From positions 107,909 to 171,908 of the forward strand of contig JADKJV010000011.1 of assembly GCA_016720825.1 (NCBI GenBank): DNA of 64,000 nt, given 5' to 3'. This DNA is from Chitinophagaceae bacterium (lineage in GTDB: Bacteria; Bacteroidota; Bacteroidia; Chitinophagales; Chitinophagaceae). Within the stretch, counting starts at the first letter, position 1; every line of letters begins with the position of its first letter. Below, one piece after another: positions 35,619-45,885 of this stretch. The notes beneath the pieces are model-generated. The model was not told the DNA's origin, made no database searches, and worked only from the letters and a program-made list of their open reading frames with translations. Position numbers and translations under genes: made by a program.

Positions 35619-36437
35619 ATGTCATTCCACCGTTTTCTATCCGCAGCCATCTTTTTCATAGCTTCTGCTACTACTGCCGTTGCACAGGAAGAAACCACCG
35701 ACAGCCTGCTGATGGCCAGCGACTGCATGTCGCAGTTTTTCCAGGGTATTGAAAAGTTCAAAAACCCGGAAGCCGTAAAGCTGACTTTGAAAAACGGCAA
35801 AATCCAGAACATACCTGCGTTTTACAAAGCCAACGATCTGGGTGAGTATGCAGATCTCGGATTGCGTGACCTGGATGGCGATGGTAAAAAAGAATTTATC
35901 GTTTTCAATTTCACCGGCGGCGCGCATTGCTGCGATGAAATCTTTATTTTCAAAAATATTGGTCCCGGTAAATACCAGTATTCAAATCACCTGTTTGGCG
36001 GTGATGTTTGTATCGGCGACAGCAATATTTTCCGTTATAATTTCACGGAACATTTTGGTTATTTCTTTACCTGTTATGCCTGTGAGTACAAGGATACCGC
36101 TGAAACAGCACCACTGCGCGTCAGGGAAATCAGCCTTAAATTCAGCAAAGGGAAACTGGTTGTTATCCCCGGCGATAAAGAACTCAGGGCACTGATACTG
36201 GATAACCTCTCCAAAATGAGTGAAGAGCCTTACCAGGTAATTAAAGAAGATGATTTTGATGATGGTCTCAGGAAAGAATTTGCCATGAACCTCGCTGTAT
36301 ACTATTATTCATTCGGCAGGAACCTGCTGGAAACTAAAAACCTCTTCAACAAGTATTATAAATTCCCCGATGCCAAAAAAGTGTGGACGGCCTTTGCCAA
36401 CGACCTGGCAGCGCTCCGTCTTCAATCTGATTTCTGA
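35619..36437 (+). CDS. Secreted protein with VCBS/FG-GAP-like beta segment
   Basis: A 272-aa protein with signal peptide (AAIFFIASATTAVAQEE). Residues about 80-130 contain LRDLDGDGKKEFIVFNFTGG, the D-x-D-G-D-x-x-E/D pattern of calcium-binding FG-GAP/VCBS repeats, followed by a Cys-rich stretch (GAHCCDEIF, later VCIGD, FTCYACEY) that may form disulfides. The C-terminal half is helical. Function unknown; an envelope binding protein is inferred. It overlaps the convergent queG stop by about 16 bases. Confidence 0.7.
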   Translation: MSFHRFLSAAIFFIASATTAVAQEETTDSLLMASDCMSQFFQGIEKFKNPEAVKLTLKNGKIQNIPAFYKANDLGEYADLGLRDLDGDGKKEFIVFNFTGGAHCCDEIFIFKNIGPGKYQYSNHLFGGDVCIGDSNIFRYNFTEHFGYFFTCYACEYKDTAETAPLRVREISLKFSKGKLVVIPGDKELRALILDNLSKMSEEPYQVIKEDDFDDGLRKEFAMNLAVYYYSFGRNLLETKNLFNKYYKFPDAKKVWTAFANDLAALRLQSDF

Positions 36438-37374
36438 TCTGCCGGAAACACAAAATGAAGATTACGCATCAGGCCTTTGTAGCCGGGACGCCATAACGGC
36501 GAATCCCTGAACCGTTCCCTGAAATTTTCTTCCGACATATTTTCCAGTCGGCCACAGTCATTTCCAGTAAACCCGGAACCGGTTCAAAGCCTTTTTCCTT
36601 GTGCGGTATACTAAAGCGGTTCCAGGGACATACATCCTGGCAGGTATCACAACCGAAAATCCAGTTGTCGAATTTGCCCTGCATATTCTCCGGAATCATC
36701 ATCTCCTTCAGTTCAATTGTGAAATAGGAAATACACTTGCTGCCATCCACTACTTTGTCATTCCCAATTGCCTGTGTAGGACAAGCCTCCAGACATTTAC
36801 TGCAGCTGCCGCAAAAATCTTTTGCGTATGCATCATCATAGCTGGTTTCAAGGTCTGTAATCAGGGTGGCGATAAAGAAAAAGGATCCCTGTTGCTTATT
36901 AATCAGGTTACCGTTCTTACCCACCCAGCCCAATCCGGAAAGAGATGCCCAGGTTTTTTCCAGTACAGGAGCTGAATCCACAAAACCCCTTCCCTGGAAT
37001 TCACCGGTATGCTCCCGGATGCGGGCCATCAGTTCATTGAGTTTCTGGCGGATCACAGTATGGTAATCCTGACCCCAGGCATATTTAGAAATTTTCGGAG
37101 TCCCTTCAGCAGGGGAAACATCCGGAAAATAATTATATAGCAAACTGATCACCGATTTGGCACCGGGTACCAGTTTGGCAGGATCCACCCGTAAATCAAA
37201 ATGGTTTTCCATATACCGCATGCTGCCATGCATGCCTTTATTCAGCCATTTTTCAAGGCGGCGTGCATCATCATCCAGCCTGCGCGCAGGACTGATGCCA
37301 CAGTAATCAAAACCCAGCACATGGCTTTGGGCCTTGATAAAACGCGATAAAAATTCAGCTTTTTGATCCGGCAT
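36422..37374 (-). CDS. queG: Epoxyqueuosine reductase, one-base frameshift
   Basis: Reduces epoxyqueuosine to queuosine in tRNA modification, using cobalamin and two 4Fe-4S clusters. Visible: the catalytic N-terminal part (FDYCGISPARRLDDDARRLE; ISLLYNYFPD), first cluster CGSCSKCLEACPTQAI and second CDTCQDVCPWNRF. The uninterrupted frame ends at 36469 with an unlikely tail. Adding one A to the AAAA run complementary to 36540-36543 restores DWKNMSEENFRERFRDSPLW RPGYKG and continues to TGA 36422-36424, about 317 aa, a normal length for the family in Bacteroidota. An indel in a homopolymer is the likely cause. Confidence 0.92.
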
Positions 37375-37487
37375 GTAAAAAGAGATGATCAGAATCAGGT
37401 ATACTTACCTGTAATTGGCAGGAAAGATCAACCTTCATATAATCTTTTTTCGTAAACTTGTTATATCCATTAACCACAAACCAGGCC

Positions 37488-39500
37488 ATGAAACTAAAAC
37501 TATTTTTTGTCTTGTCTGCAGTCCTTGCAGGTTTTAGCATTTTAAATGCCCAGGATAAATTAACCGTTAAATACGGTGATGTATCTGCAAAGGATTTTGC
37601 CAATACCGTGTATTCAATTGACAGCAACGCCAGTGCCGTAGTTATAGCAGATGTGGGCGATTGCCGCATTGATGGTAACATCAAAGGATGGTTCTCCATG
37701 GTATTCCATCATTTTAAAAGAGCACATATCCTCAAGAAAAACGGGTATGATATTGCCGACGTGAATATTGACCTGTACACGAACGGGGATTATGAAGAGA
37801 AACTCGATAAGCTCAAAGCTGTTACGTATAACCTGGTAAATGGCAAAGTAGTTGAAACCAAACTGGATACCAAAGCTTCCGTTTTTAAGGATAAGCTGAA
37901 CCGGAATTTCGTCCGCGTGAAATTCACTTTCCCCAATATCCAGGAAGGATCTATCATTGAATTTGATTACACCACCACTTCTGATTTTCTTGAAACACTG
38001 GAACCCTGGGAATTCCAGGGAGCTTATCCCCGGTTATGGAGCGAATTCAACCTGGCGATGCCCGAATTCATGAGCTATGTTTTCCTGACGCAGGGATATA
38101 AAATGTATGATATCAAAACCAGTAAAGACAGAACAGAGAGTTTCCGGATTGTTGACAGCCGCGGAACAGGTGCTTCAGAAAATTTCAATTTTACTGCCAA
38201 CGTAACGGATTACCGCTGGGTACTGAAAAATGTAAAAGGACTGAAAGAAGAAAGTTTTACTTCCACACTCAGGAATCATATCAACAAAATTGAATTCCAG
38301 CGGAAAGACCAGCGCCCGCCGCTTGTTTACCATGAATACCTGGGTACCTGGTCGAAAGTGACAACGGATCTTGTGAATAATGATTACTTCGGCGGACAGA
38401 TCAATAAAGACAATGGCTGGATGAGGGATATCATCAACCCCGTTATTGGTAATGAAAAAGACAAAATGGTTGTTGCCCGGAAATTGTATGAATTTGTGCG
38501 GGATAATTATACCTGCACCGATCACAGCGACTGGTTCCCTAACCAGAGTTTAAAAACGCTGGTAAAAACAAGGAAGGGCGCCGTTTCTGAAATCAATATG
38601 CTGCTGACCGGCTTACTGAAACACGAGGAGATTGAAGCAGATCCGGTAATCCTGAGTACAAAAGCACATGGTTATCCTTATCCATTATATCCCATCCTGC
38701 AGAAATACAATTACATCATCTGCCAGGCAAAAATTGGTAACCAGATTGTGTACCTCGATGCCACTGAACCCAACCTGGGCTTTGCACACCTGCCGGTCCG
38801 TTGTTATAACGGTCAGGGAAGGGTTATCAATAAACAAGCCACTGCGGTGGATTTCGTCAGCGATTCCCTGCAGGAATACAAAGTATCAACCGTTTTTATC
38901 ATCAATGATGAAAAAGGAAATCTCATTGGCAGTATGACCCAAACACCCGGTTATTATGAATCACTCGATATCCGTGACCGGGTAAAAGAAAAAGGAGAAG
39001 AGGAGCTGAAGAAAGCCATTGCCCGTGATTTTGGCATGGAAATCGAAATGACCACTTTCGGGATTGACTCACTGAAGAAACCCGATGAACCCGTTACTAT
39101 TCATTATGAATTTGATATCAAGGAAGAAAAACCCGATATCATTTATTTTAACCCGCTTTGCGGCGAAGGTTATAAAGACAATCCATTCAAATCAGCCGAA
39201 CGGTTTTATCCCGTAGAAATGCCTTTTGCAACAGATGAGATTTTTAACCTGCAACTGGATGTTCCGCAGGGTTATGTGGTGGATGAAATACCCAAACCCA
39301 TGATTGTGAAACTCAATGAACAGGACGAGGGCCGCTTTGAATACCTGGTTTCAAAATCAGCAGACAATATTTCCCTCCGCGTCCGGCTGCGGATCAACCG
39401 GACATACTTTATGCCTGAAGAATATGAAATGCTGCGGGAGTTCTTTAACTTGGTAGTGCAAAAAGAGGCAGAGCAAATCGTGTTCAAAAAGAAACCATGA
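37488..39500 (+). CDS. DUF3857/DUF3858 transglutaminase-like protein, probably inactive
   Basis: A 670-aa exported protein (ATG 37488; signal LFFVLSAVLAGFSILNAQ). The N-terminal DUF3857 beta domain is followed by a transglutaminase-like core and a C-terminal DUF3858-type beta domain. At the position where a catalytic Cys is expected (usual G-D-C-K-D) the text is KTRKGAVSEINMLLTGLL, and the His position reads YNYIICQAK instead of NH, while the downstream Asp (LDATEPN) is kept. So peptidase or transglutaminase activity is unlikely. A near-consensus TAAACTTG box lies 27 bases upstream. It overlaps the next gene by 4 bases. Confidence 0.85.
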   Translation: MKLKLFFVLSAVLAGFSILNAQDKLTVKYGDVSAKDFANTVYSIDSNASAVVIADVGDCRIDGNIKGWFSMVFHHFKRAHILKKNGYDIADVNIDLYTNGDYEEKLDKLKAVTYNLVNGKVVETKLDTKASVFKDKLNRNFVRVKFTFPNIQEGSIIEFDYTTTSDFLETLEPWEFQGAYPRLWSEFNLAMPEFMSYVFLTQGYKMYDIKTSKDRTESFRIVDSRGTGASENFNFTANVTDYRWVLKNVKGLKEESFTSTLRNHINKIEFQRKDQRPPLVYHEYLGTWSKVTTDLVNNDYFGGQINKDNGWMRDIINPVIGNEKDKMVVARKLYEFVRDNYTCTDHSDWFPNQSLKTLVKTRKGAVSEINMLLTGLLKHEEIEADPVILSTKAHGYPYPLYPILQKYNYIICQAKIGNQIVYLDATEPNLGFAHLPVRCYNGQGRVINKQATAVDFVSDSLQEYKVSTVFIINDEKGNLIGSMTQTPGYYESLDIRDRVKEKGEEELKKAIARDFGMEIEMTTFGIDSLKKPDEPVTIHYEFDIKEEKPDIIYFNPLCGEGYKDNPFKSAERFYPVEMPFATDEIFNLQLDVPQGYVVDEIPKPMIVKLNEQDEGRFEYLVSKSADNISLRVRLRINRTYFMPEEYEMLREFFNLVVQKEAEQIVFKKKP

Positions 39501-41410
39501 TCAGAAAACTCCTGGCAGGAATTATCTTCCTGTCGCTTACATACAGCGCAACAGCAACCGGCGGGGAATATTCAATCTCACTGATCAAAGATACCCTGCT
39601 GAAAGGAGCCAATGTGGTCAAGCGCATGGAGATTTTCCGGTTTACCATTGGTGATAATAACAAGGCCATCCTCTACCATAAAGTGGCCTACACGATTTTA
39701 AATGAAAAGGCAGAACAGTGGAGCCGCCACGCACTCTGGTATGACCAGCTCAGGAGCATTGAATCTTTCGAGGGCACATTGTTTGATGCCGCCGGTATTA
39801 AAATCAAATCACTGAAAAAAGCAGAGCTGTCCGATGAAAGCGGTGGCAGCGGTGGTTCATTCGCTGATGATGACCGGGTGAAATGGCATAGCTTTTTTTA
39901 TAAAGCCTATCCGTATACCGTAGAATATGAAACAACCGTCCAGTACAAAGGAACTATGTTCCTGCCAGACTGGATTCCGCAGGAACGACCCATCATGGGT
40001 GTACAGTCAAGCCAGCTGTATGTTATTATGCCCGCTTCCAATTTACTGCGCTATAAAATGTTCCATTATACCGGGGAACCGGTCATTACCACTGCCAGTG
40101 AAGAACGCAAACAATATTTCTGGGAAGTGAAAGACATGCCACCTGTTAAATCAGAGTATGCTTCACCTGCCTGGGACCGCAGCACCACCAGTGTATTTTT
40201 GGCTACAGAGTCTTTTGTACTGGGTGATTATCATGGCAGCAATGCCACCTGGAAAGACTTCGGCCGTTTTGTATATGATCTTAAAAAAGACAGGGATGAA
40301 CTGCCGGCTGAAATCAAATCTAAAGTGCATGAACTGACTGACGGACTCTCCAGCCGCCAGGAGAAAATCAGTGTACTGTACAAATTCATGCAGCAGCATA
40401 CAAGGTATGTGGGCGTGCAACTGGGTATCGGTGGTTGGCAGCCTTTCGACGCCAAATATGTGAGTGATAAAAAATACGGTGACTGCAAAGCCTTATCTAA
40501 TTATATGTCGGCCCTGCTGAAAGAAGCAGGGATTCCTTCTGTATATACAGTGATCACAGCCGGCCCGGATGATGATTACCTCCTCACCGACCTGCCGGGT
40601 TCGCAATTCAACCATGCCGTGCTTTTTGTTCCCGGTGATGGTGATACCACCTGGCTGGAATGTACCAGCCAAACGGCTTCACCGGGCTACCTCGGTGGCG
40701 CGGGCAACAGGCTGGGACTCGCAGTTACAGAAAACGGCGGCACGCTTGTACGCTCGCCGGTTTACGGACTGAAAGAAAATGTTGAATCACGACGGGTTAC
40801 AGGAGCCATGGATGAAACCGGTGATATGCTGATTAATATCAGCGCAATGTACCAGGCTGAAAGGCAGGACCGGATTAATTATTTCATCAATGAATTAAAT
40901 AAAGACAAGCTCACTGAATTCCTGAAAGAAGATATGGAACTGGCTACTTATGATTTGCGCAAGTTTGATTACAAAGAGGAAAAAGGAAAACTCCCCCGGG
41001 TATATGAATCCCTGGAAATATTTGTTTCCGGTTACGGAACGATTACCGGGAAAAGGCTTTTTATCGTTCCCAATATCCTCTCGCGTTCCCATGAGAAAAT
41101 GAAAGATGAAGGTGACCGTAAATCAGATATTGTCCTCAGTGATTCCTATACACAAACCGATACTACTGAATTAAATATTCCCGCAGGATTTACACCTGAG
41201 TCAGTACCTGCTGAACAGGATATGCTGACTCCATTCGGGCATTACCAGTCGAAACTGGTTATTAACGGGGAGAAGATTGTTTTTACACGCAAGTATGAAC
41301 ATTTCAAAGGCAGCTTTCCGGCGACGGCTTATCCGGCCCTCCGGAAATTCTATGATGCGGTTTATAAAGCAGACCGCACCCGGCTGGTGATGGTTAAAAA
41401 AACGGAATAA
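39497..41410 (+). CDS. DUF3857 transglutaminase-like protein, catalytic residues kept
   Basis: A 637-aa exported protein (signal RKLLAGIIFLSLTYSATATG). DUF3857 N-terminal domain, then a transglutaminase core with the nucleophile in KKYGDCKALSNYM (Cys about 330) and the His in QFNHAVLF (about 376). The third residue is Glu in WLECTSQ rather than the more usual Asp. A C-terminal beta domain follows. It starts inside the stop of the previous paralogue (ATGA), so the active and the degenerate copies are likely made together. Function unknown; periplasmic peptidase is inferred. Confidence 0.86.
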   Translation: MIRKLLAGIIFLSLTYSATATGGEYSISLIKDTLLKGANVVKRMEIFRFTIGDNNKAILYHKVAYTILNEKAEQWSRHALWYDQLRSIESFEGTLFDAAGIKIKSLKKAELSDESGGSGGSFADDDRVKWHSFFYKAYPYTVEYETTVQYKGTMFLPDWIPQERPIMGVQSSQLYVIMPASNLLRYKMFHYTGEPVITTASEERKQYFWEVKDMPPVKSEYASPAWDRSTTSVFLATESFVLGDYHGSNATWKDFGRFVYDLKKDRDELPAEIKSKVHELTDGLSSRQEKISVLYKFMQQHTRYVGVQLGIGGWQPFDAKYVSDKKYGDCKALSNYMSALLKEAGIPSVYTVITAGPDDDYLLTDLPGSQFNHAVLFVPGDGDTTWLECTSQTASPGYLGGAGNRLGLAVTENGGTLVRSPVYGLKENVESRRVTGAMDETGDMLINISAMYQAERQDRINYFINELNKDKLTEFLKEDMELATYDLRKFDYKEEKGKLPRVYESLEIFVSGYGTITGKRLFIVPNILSRSHEKMKDEGDRKSDIVLSDSYTQTDTTELNIPAGFTPESVPAEQDMLTPFGHYQSKLVINGEKIVFTRKYEHFKGSFPATAYPALRKFYDAVYKADRTRLVMVKKTE

Positions 41411-41413
41411 CAC

Positions 41414-41755
41414 TCAGTTGTCTTCCACATGTAATTTATGCCAGAGCCTGTGCAGTGCAGGCGATAAAATAATACCCACGTTGGTAATAAATACCACGCC
41501 GCTGAAAAGGGCATAACAGGAAGAAAATATCTTACCGGTATTGCTGGTTATCGTTACCACCGGTCCCATGCCACTCAGGATCATAGACGCATTGTGAACA
41601 GAATCAATCCAGGGAACATTATCGGTGTAATGATAACCCAGCACACCAATCACCAGGCACACGCCCATTATCAATATTGCCAGCAAAATGTTTTTAAGTA
41701 TACGCTGGTAAAACGTCAGCCGGGAGGCGAGGGGTTGTGTTTTATTTTCGTACAT
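41414..41755 (-). CDS. Small membrane protein with K+-channel-like pore topology
   Basis: A 113-aa protein (ATG 41753-41755). A basic N-terminus, a membrane helix (LLAILIMGVCLVIGVLGYHY), a pore-like stretch WIDSVHNASMILSGMGPVVT and a second helix (FSSCYALFSGVVFITNVGII), then a basic tail. The order helix, W-x-x-S/A pore helix, T-x-x-GK-x-F, helix follows two-TM potassium channels, but the selectivity filter (usually TVGYGD) reads SGMGPVV. The comparison is by eye. It follows the serine hydrolase by 10 bases. Confidence 0.65.
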   Translation of the reverse strand: MYENKTQPLASRLTFYQRILKNILLAILIMGVCLVIGVLGYHYTDNVPWIDSVHNASMILSGMGPVVTITSNTGKIFSSCYALFSGVVFITNVGIILSPALHRLWHKLHVEDN

Positions 41756-41765
41756 AATACTGGTA

Positions 41766-42896
41766 TTACTGGCAGGTTGATTGAATTTGCTGTTCAATGA
41801 TTGATTTAATATTCCGCTGCACATCTGCTCTTTCTTCCCCTAAATAACTTTTCACAAAACAGATATACGCATAGCCCCGGCAGAAGTCCACCATCGGCCA
41901 GGTGCCAAATAAACCCGGACAGGCAATCACATTGGCAACAGGCAATTCACCGGCTTTGGCTGCCTCCCCGTTCTCCAGCACCCAGGAACCCAATGCATAC
42001 CGGTAACCTTCTGCGGATTTGGGCGCGTAGGCGATTGACACTTTCATATTCTGTATCTGCCGCATCAGCTTTACGGAATTTTCACTCAGGATCAACTGGC
42101 CATTGTATTTACCATTATGCAGCAGCATCGTCAGGAACCTCATATAATCTTCAGCCGTACTCACCGCACCACCCGAAGGATTCACGGCGCCTTCCAGCAC
42201 ACTGAAACTGGTTTTGCGCATACCCAGCGGGTTAAACAGTTTTGTTTTGATCAGCATATCAAATTTTTTCTTGCTGATCACTTCCAGTAACCGCCCCGCA
42301 ATATTCAAACCCACATTGCCATACCAAAAATCTGTACCGGGATTTGACCGGATCTCACGCGCTGCAAAACTGTTTACTTCCTCTTCCAGTGAACTGAATT
42401 TTTTCCGCTGCAATAACCGTTTGATCAGACCGCCCTCATCACTGATACCTGTCATGTGACTGAGGCAATAACGGATCGTGATATAATTCTTGCCATATTT
42501 CTCAAACTCCGGCAGGTACTTGCTCACTTTATCATCCAGGCTGATTTTACCTTCATCCACAAACTGCATTACCAATGCTGCCGTTAACCATTTGCTGCAG
42601 CTCGCAATCGGAGCAACTGTTTTTACATCAAAGCCGCCCATTTCTTTTTTATACAATAAAGAATCACCTTTCCAGATCATAACTACCACATTATCCCCCA
42701 GTATGGACTGCTTTGCAGTGAGTTCCTGGTCCAGTTCAGTCCACGATTGCTGTGCAAACACGGGCTGCAAGAATAGCAGGGAGAAGCATAAAAGACTGCA
42801 TTTCAGGCAGTTTAACCTGGCTTTACCTGACAGAGTAGCACCCATTTTGGCCTTAAAAGGAGATAGAATGATTTTTGATAGTTTCATAGTGTTCAT
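41766..42896 (-). CDS. Serine hydrolase (beta-lactamase class C / PBP4-like fold)
   Basis: A 376-aa exported protein. After a variable N-terminus a signal (LLCFSLLFLQPVFAQQ) is followed by the active-site SxxK motif PIASCSKWLTA (Ser about 99, Lys 102), a second motif YGNVGLNIAG (YxN) and a C-terminal region. This is the class C beta-lactamase/D-Ala-D-Ala peptidase fold, used by esterases and peptidases too; no beta-lactamase function is claimed. Several in-frame Met codons precede the signal (codons 1, 4, 18), so the exact start is unsure. Confidence 0.84.
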   Translation of the reverse strand: MNTMKLSKIILSPFKAKMGATLSGKARLNCLKCSLLCFSLLFLQPVFAQQSWTELDQELTAKQSILGDNVVVMIWKGDSLLYKKEMGGFDVKTVAPIASCSKWLTAALVMQFVDEGKISLDDKVSKYLPEFEKYGKNYITIRYCLSHMTGISDEGGLIKRLLQRKKFSSLEEEVNSFAAREIRSNPGTDFWYGNVGLNIAGRLLEVISKKKFDMLIKTKLFNPLGMRKTSFSVLEGAVNPSGGAVSTAEDYMRFLTMLLHNGKYNGQLILSENSVKLMRQIQNMKVSIAYAPKSAEGYRYALGSWVLENGEAAKAGELPVANVIACPGLFGTWPMVDFCRGYAYICFVKSYLGEERADVQRNIKSIIEQQIQSTCQ

Positions 42897-42957
42897 GGTA
42901 TCCTTTGGACGGAAACCGTTATTAAAAGTAAAACAATTAAAACAAGTCCCCTGCGGG

Positions 42958-42965
42958 CAAACATA
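42958..42965 (-). promoter_or_regulatory. -7 promoter element (TATGTTTG) for the serine hydrolase gene
   Basis: Minus strand reads TATGTTTG, a full TAnnTTTG match, 61 bases before the serine hydrolase start. It touches the clpB ATG, so the divergent starts are packed tightly. No -33 box is clear. Confidence 0.35.
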
Positions 42966-45562
42966 TGAACCTCGGAAATTTTACCATCAAAGCAGCTGAA
43001 GCCGTGCAACAGGCCCAGCAAATTGCTTTCAATGCGCAGAGTGCGAATATTGAGACGGAGCATATATTGAAAGCGTTGCTGGACCAGCAGGATTCGCCGG
43101 TGGATTACCTGCTCAAGAAAAATAATGTAACCCTCAACCTGGTTGAAAGCAAACTGGATGAGTTGATCAGCAAATTGCCCAAAGCATCTGGTGAACCCGC
43201 CCAGCAAATCAGCCGGGAGGCCAACAGCGTGGTGCTCCGAGCCGGTGCTGTATTAAAAACATTCAACGATGAATTTGTAACGACTGAACATTTATTGCTG
43301 GCATTGGTGCAAGGCAATGATTCAACCGCCAAGCTGCTGAAAAATGCAGGCCTCACTGAAAAAGGCCTGATCACTGCGATTAAAGAATTGCGCAAAGGGG
43401 AATCAGTTACTTCACAAACCCAGTCACAGGAGTTTAACGCGCTGAACAAATATGCCAAGAACCTGAATGAAATGGCCCGCCAGGGTAAACTCGATCCGGT
43501 GATCGGCCGGGATGAAGAAATCCGCCGGACACTTCATATCCTGTCACGCCGGACTAAAAACAATCCCATTCTCGTAGGTGAGCCAGGTGTTGGTAAAACT
43601 GCCATTGCAGAAGGCATTGCGCACCGTATTGTAAATGGCGATGTGCCGGAGAACCTCAAATCAAAAGTTATTTATGCGCTTGATATGGGCCAGCTGATTG
43701 CCGGCGCCAAATACAAAGGCGAATTTGAAGAAAGACTGAAAGCCGTTGTAAAAGAAGTAGGTTCCAGTGACGGCGAAATCATATTATTCATTGATGAAAT
43801 CCACACCCTCGTAGGTGCTGGTGGCGGCGAAGGCGCGATGGATGCTGCTAATATATTAAAACCTGCCCTCGCCCGCGGGGAACTCCGTGCCGTAGGTGCC
43901 ACCACCTTGAATGAATACCAGAAATTTTTTGAAAAAGACAAAGCCCTCGAACGCCGTTTCCAGAAAGTGGTGATTGATGAGCCTTCAGTGGAAGATGCGA
44001 TCTCCATCCTTCGTGGTTTGAAAGACCGCTACGAAACGCACCACCATGTACGCATCCGTGATGAAGCCATTATTGCTGCGGTTGAATTGTCAAGCCGCTA
44101 TATCACCGATCGTTTCCTGCCGGATAAAGCCATTGACCTGATTGATGAGAGTGCTGCCAAACTCCGTTTGGAAATGAATTCCATGCCCGAAGAACTGGAT
44201 AAACTCGAAAGGCAGATCCGCCAGCTGGAAATTGAGCGCGAGGCGATCAAGCGCGAAAACGATGAGACCAAATTAAAAGAACTCAATACTGAAATCGCCA
44301 ACCTCGCTGTAGAGCGTGATACACTCAAAGCCAAATGGAAAGAAGAAAAAGAACTGGTGGAGAAAGTACAAAACGCCAAAGCTGAAATTGAAAGCCTGAA
44401 GCAACAGGCCGAGCGTGCGGAACGCGAAGGCGATTATGGCAAGGTGGCCGAAATCCGTTATGGTAAAGTGAAAGAACAGGAAACCCTGATCACATCACTC
44501 ACCAGCCAGTTACAGAACAGCGGTGAAAAACGTTTACTGAAAGAAGAAGTGGATGCAGAGGATATTGCCGAAAGCGTTGCAAAAGCCACAGGCATACCTG
44601 TCACCAAAATGCTGCAGAGTGACCGCGAAAAATTACTGAAACTGGAAGACCACCTGCATGAAAGGGTAGTGGGACAGGAAGAAGCCATCACTGCCGTAGC
44701 TGATGCGATCCGACGCAGCCGGGCCGGCCTGCAGGATCCGCGCAAGCCCATCGGTTCATTTATTTTCCTGGGTACAACCGGTGTAGGTAAAACAGAGCTG
44801 GCCAAAGCGCTGGCTGAATACCTGTTTGATGATGAGAGCATGATGACGCGTATTGATATGAGTGAGTACCAGGAAAAACATACCGTCAGCCGCCTGGTAG
44901 GTGCACCTCCCGGATATGTGGGTTATGAGGAAGGCGGTCAGTTGACAGAATCCGTACGCCGCAAACCATACAGCGTAGTGCTGCTCGATGAAATTGAAAA
45001 AGCACACCCGGATGTATGGAATGTGCTGCTGCAGGTACTCGACGATGGCCGACTCACCGATAACAAGGGCCGCGTGGTGAATTTCAAAAACACCATCATC
45101 ATCATGACCAGCAACATCGGCAGTCACCTGATCATGGAAGCCTTTGAAAATGTGAGTGAGAAAAATATTGAAGCCGCCAATGAAAAAGCAAAAGTGGAAG
45201 TGATGAACCTGCTGCGGCAGACTATCCGTCCCGAGTTCCTGAACCGGGTGGATGAGATCATCATGTTCCAGCCTTTGCTGAAAAAGCAAATCCAGGGCAT
45301 CGTCAAAATCCAGCTGGAAGGGCTGAAAAAGCTGGTTGCACAAAGTGGCTTCCAGTTACGCTTCTCTGATTACCTGCTGGAATACCTTTCCGAACAGGGC
45401 TTCGATCCCCAGTTTGGTGCCCGTCCGCTGAAACGGTTAATCCAGAAAGAAATCGTTAACCAGCTCAGCAAACGCATCCTCGCCGGGGATATTGATAAAT
45501 CCAAACCGGTGCTGGTGGATGTGTTTGATAATACGGTGGTGTTCAGGAATGATGTGGGATAA
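42965..45562 (+). CDS. clpB: Chaperone ClpB disaggregase
   Basis: An 865-aa AAA+ protein, the usual length of ClpB. N-terminal Clp_N repeats, first AAA domain with Walker [15 protein letters not shown] (about 203-216), then a middle coiled-coil (residues about 400-520) and second AAA domain with [14 protein letters not shown] (about 600-613) and the C-terminal D2-small domain. The presence of the coiled-coil and absence of a ClpP-binding IGF loop favour ClpB over ClpA/C. It unfolds aggregates with DnaK. A hairpin terminator follows. Confidence 0.97.
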   Translation: MNLGNFTIKAAEAVQQAQQIAFNAQSANIETEHILKALLDQQDSPVDYLLKKNNVTLNLVESKLDELISKLPKASGEPAQQISREANSVVLRAGAVLKTFNDEFVTTEHLLLALVQGNDSTAKLLKNAGLTEKGLITAIKELRKGESVTSQTQSQEFNALNKYAKNLNEMARQGKLDPVIGRDEEIRRTLHILSRRTKNNPILVGEPGVGKTAIAEGIAHRIVNGDVPENLKSKVIYALDMGQLIAGAKYKGEFEERLKAVVKEVGSSDGEIILFIDEIHTLVGAGGGEGAMDAANILKPALARGELRAVGATTLNEYQKFFEKDKALERRFQKVVIDEPSVEDAISILRGLKDRYETHHHVRIRDEAIIAAVELSSRYITDRFLPDKAIDLIDESAAKLRLEMNSMPEELDKLERQIRQLEIEREAIKRENDETKLKELNTEIANLAVERDTLKAKWKEEKELVEKVQNAKAEIESLKQQAERAEREGDYGKVAEIRYGKVKEQETLITSLTSQLQNSGEKRLLKEEVDAEDIAESVAKATGIPVTKMLQSDREKLLKLEDHLHERVVGQEEAITAVADAIRRSRAGLQDPRKPIGSFIFLGTTGVGKTELAKALAEYLFDDESMMTRIDMSEYQEKHTVSRLVGAPPGYVGYEEGGQLTESVRRKPYSVVLLDEIEKAHPDVWNVLLQVLDDGRLTDNKGRVVNFKNTIIIMTSNIGSHLIMEAFENVSEKNIEAANEKAKVEVMNLLRQTIRPEFLNRVDEIIMFQPLLKKQIQGIVKIQLEGLKKLVAQSGFQLRFSDYLLEYLSEQGFDPQFGARPLKRLIQKEIVNQLSKRILAGDIDKSKPVLVDVFDNTVVFRNDVG

Positions 45563-45592
45563 AGATGGAAATGTGGTTGAGATGAAATATAG

Positions 45593-45623
45593 ACTGCGGG
45601 GTTAATTGCCTCGCAGTTTTTTT
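45593..45623 (+). terminator. Terminator of clpB
   Basis: Stem ACTGCGGGG (45593-45601) / CCTCGCAGT (45609-45617) with one mismatch and loop TTAATTG, then a T-run to 45623. It lies 30 bases past the clpB stop. Confidence 0.75.
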
Positions 45624-45632
45624 GTGGCTGCT

Positions 45633-45732
45633 CTGCGAGGCCTCTGGCCTCGCAGCATTATTATATTGCATTATGCAATTATTTAATCGCCGGAGGCGAT
45701 AGAATATAACTGCGAAACCAAAGGTTTCGCAG
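45633..45732. repeat. Cluster of hairpins with three-base loops
   Basis: Four perfect palindromes with 3-base loops: CTGCGAGGCC-TCT-GGCCTCGCAG (45633-45655), ATTGCA-TTA-TGCAAT (45665-45679), ATCGCC-GGA-GGCGAT (45686-45700) and CTGCGAAACC-AAA-GGTTTCGCAG (45710-45732). The first and last share CTGCGA...TCGCAG stems. The cluster follows the clpB terminator, with no T-runs, and no gene-sized frame is supported. Confidence 0.85.
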
Positions 45733-45885
45733 AGCGCAGTACAACTGCGAAATCAGTAAAACAGACTCTCCCCCTTTTTACTTTTGAATTTTTAATTTTA
45801 GTAAGCCTGGAAATAATCAGGGTTCCAATTAACCCCCTTGACAATCCCCCAATTTCCCCCTATTTTACACTCCCAAATTCAATCC

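Noticed and set aside
44756..45343. 195-aa minus-strand frame inside clpB
   Set aside because: Antisense shadow of a highly conserved gene; no independent support.
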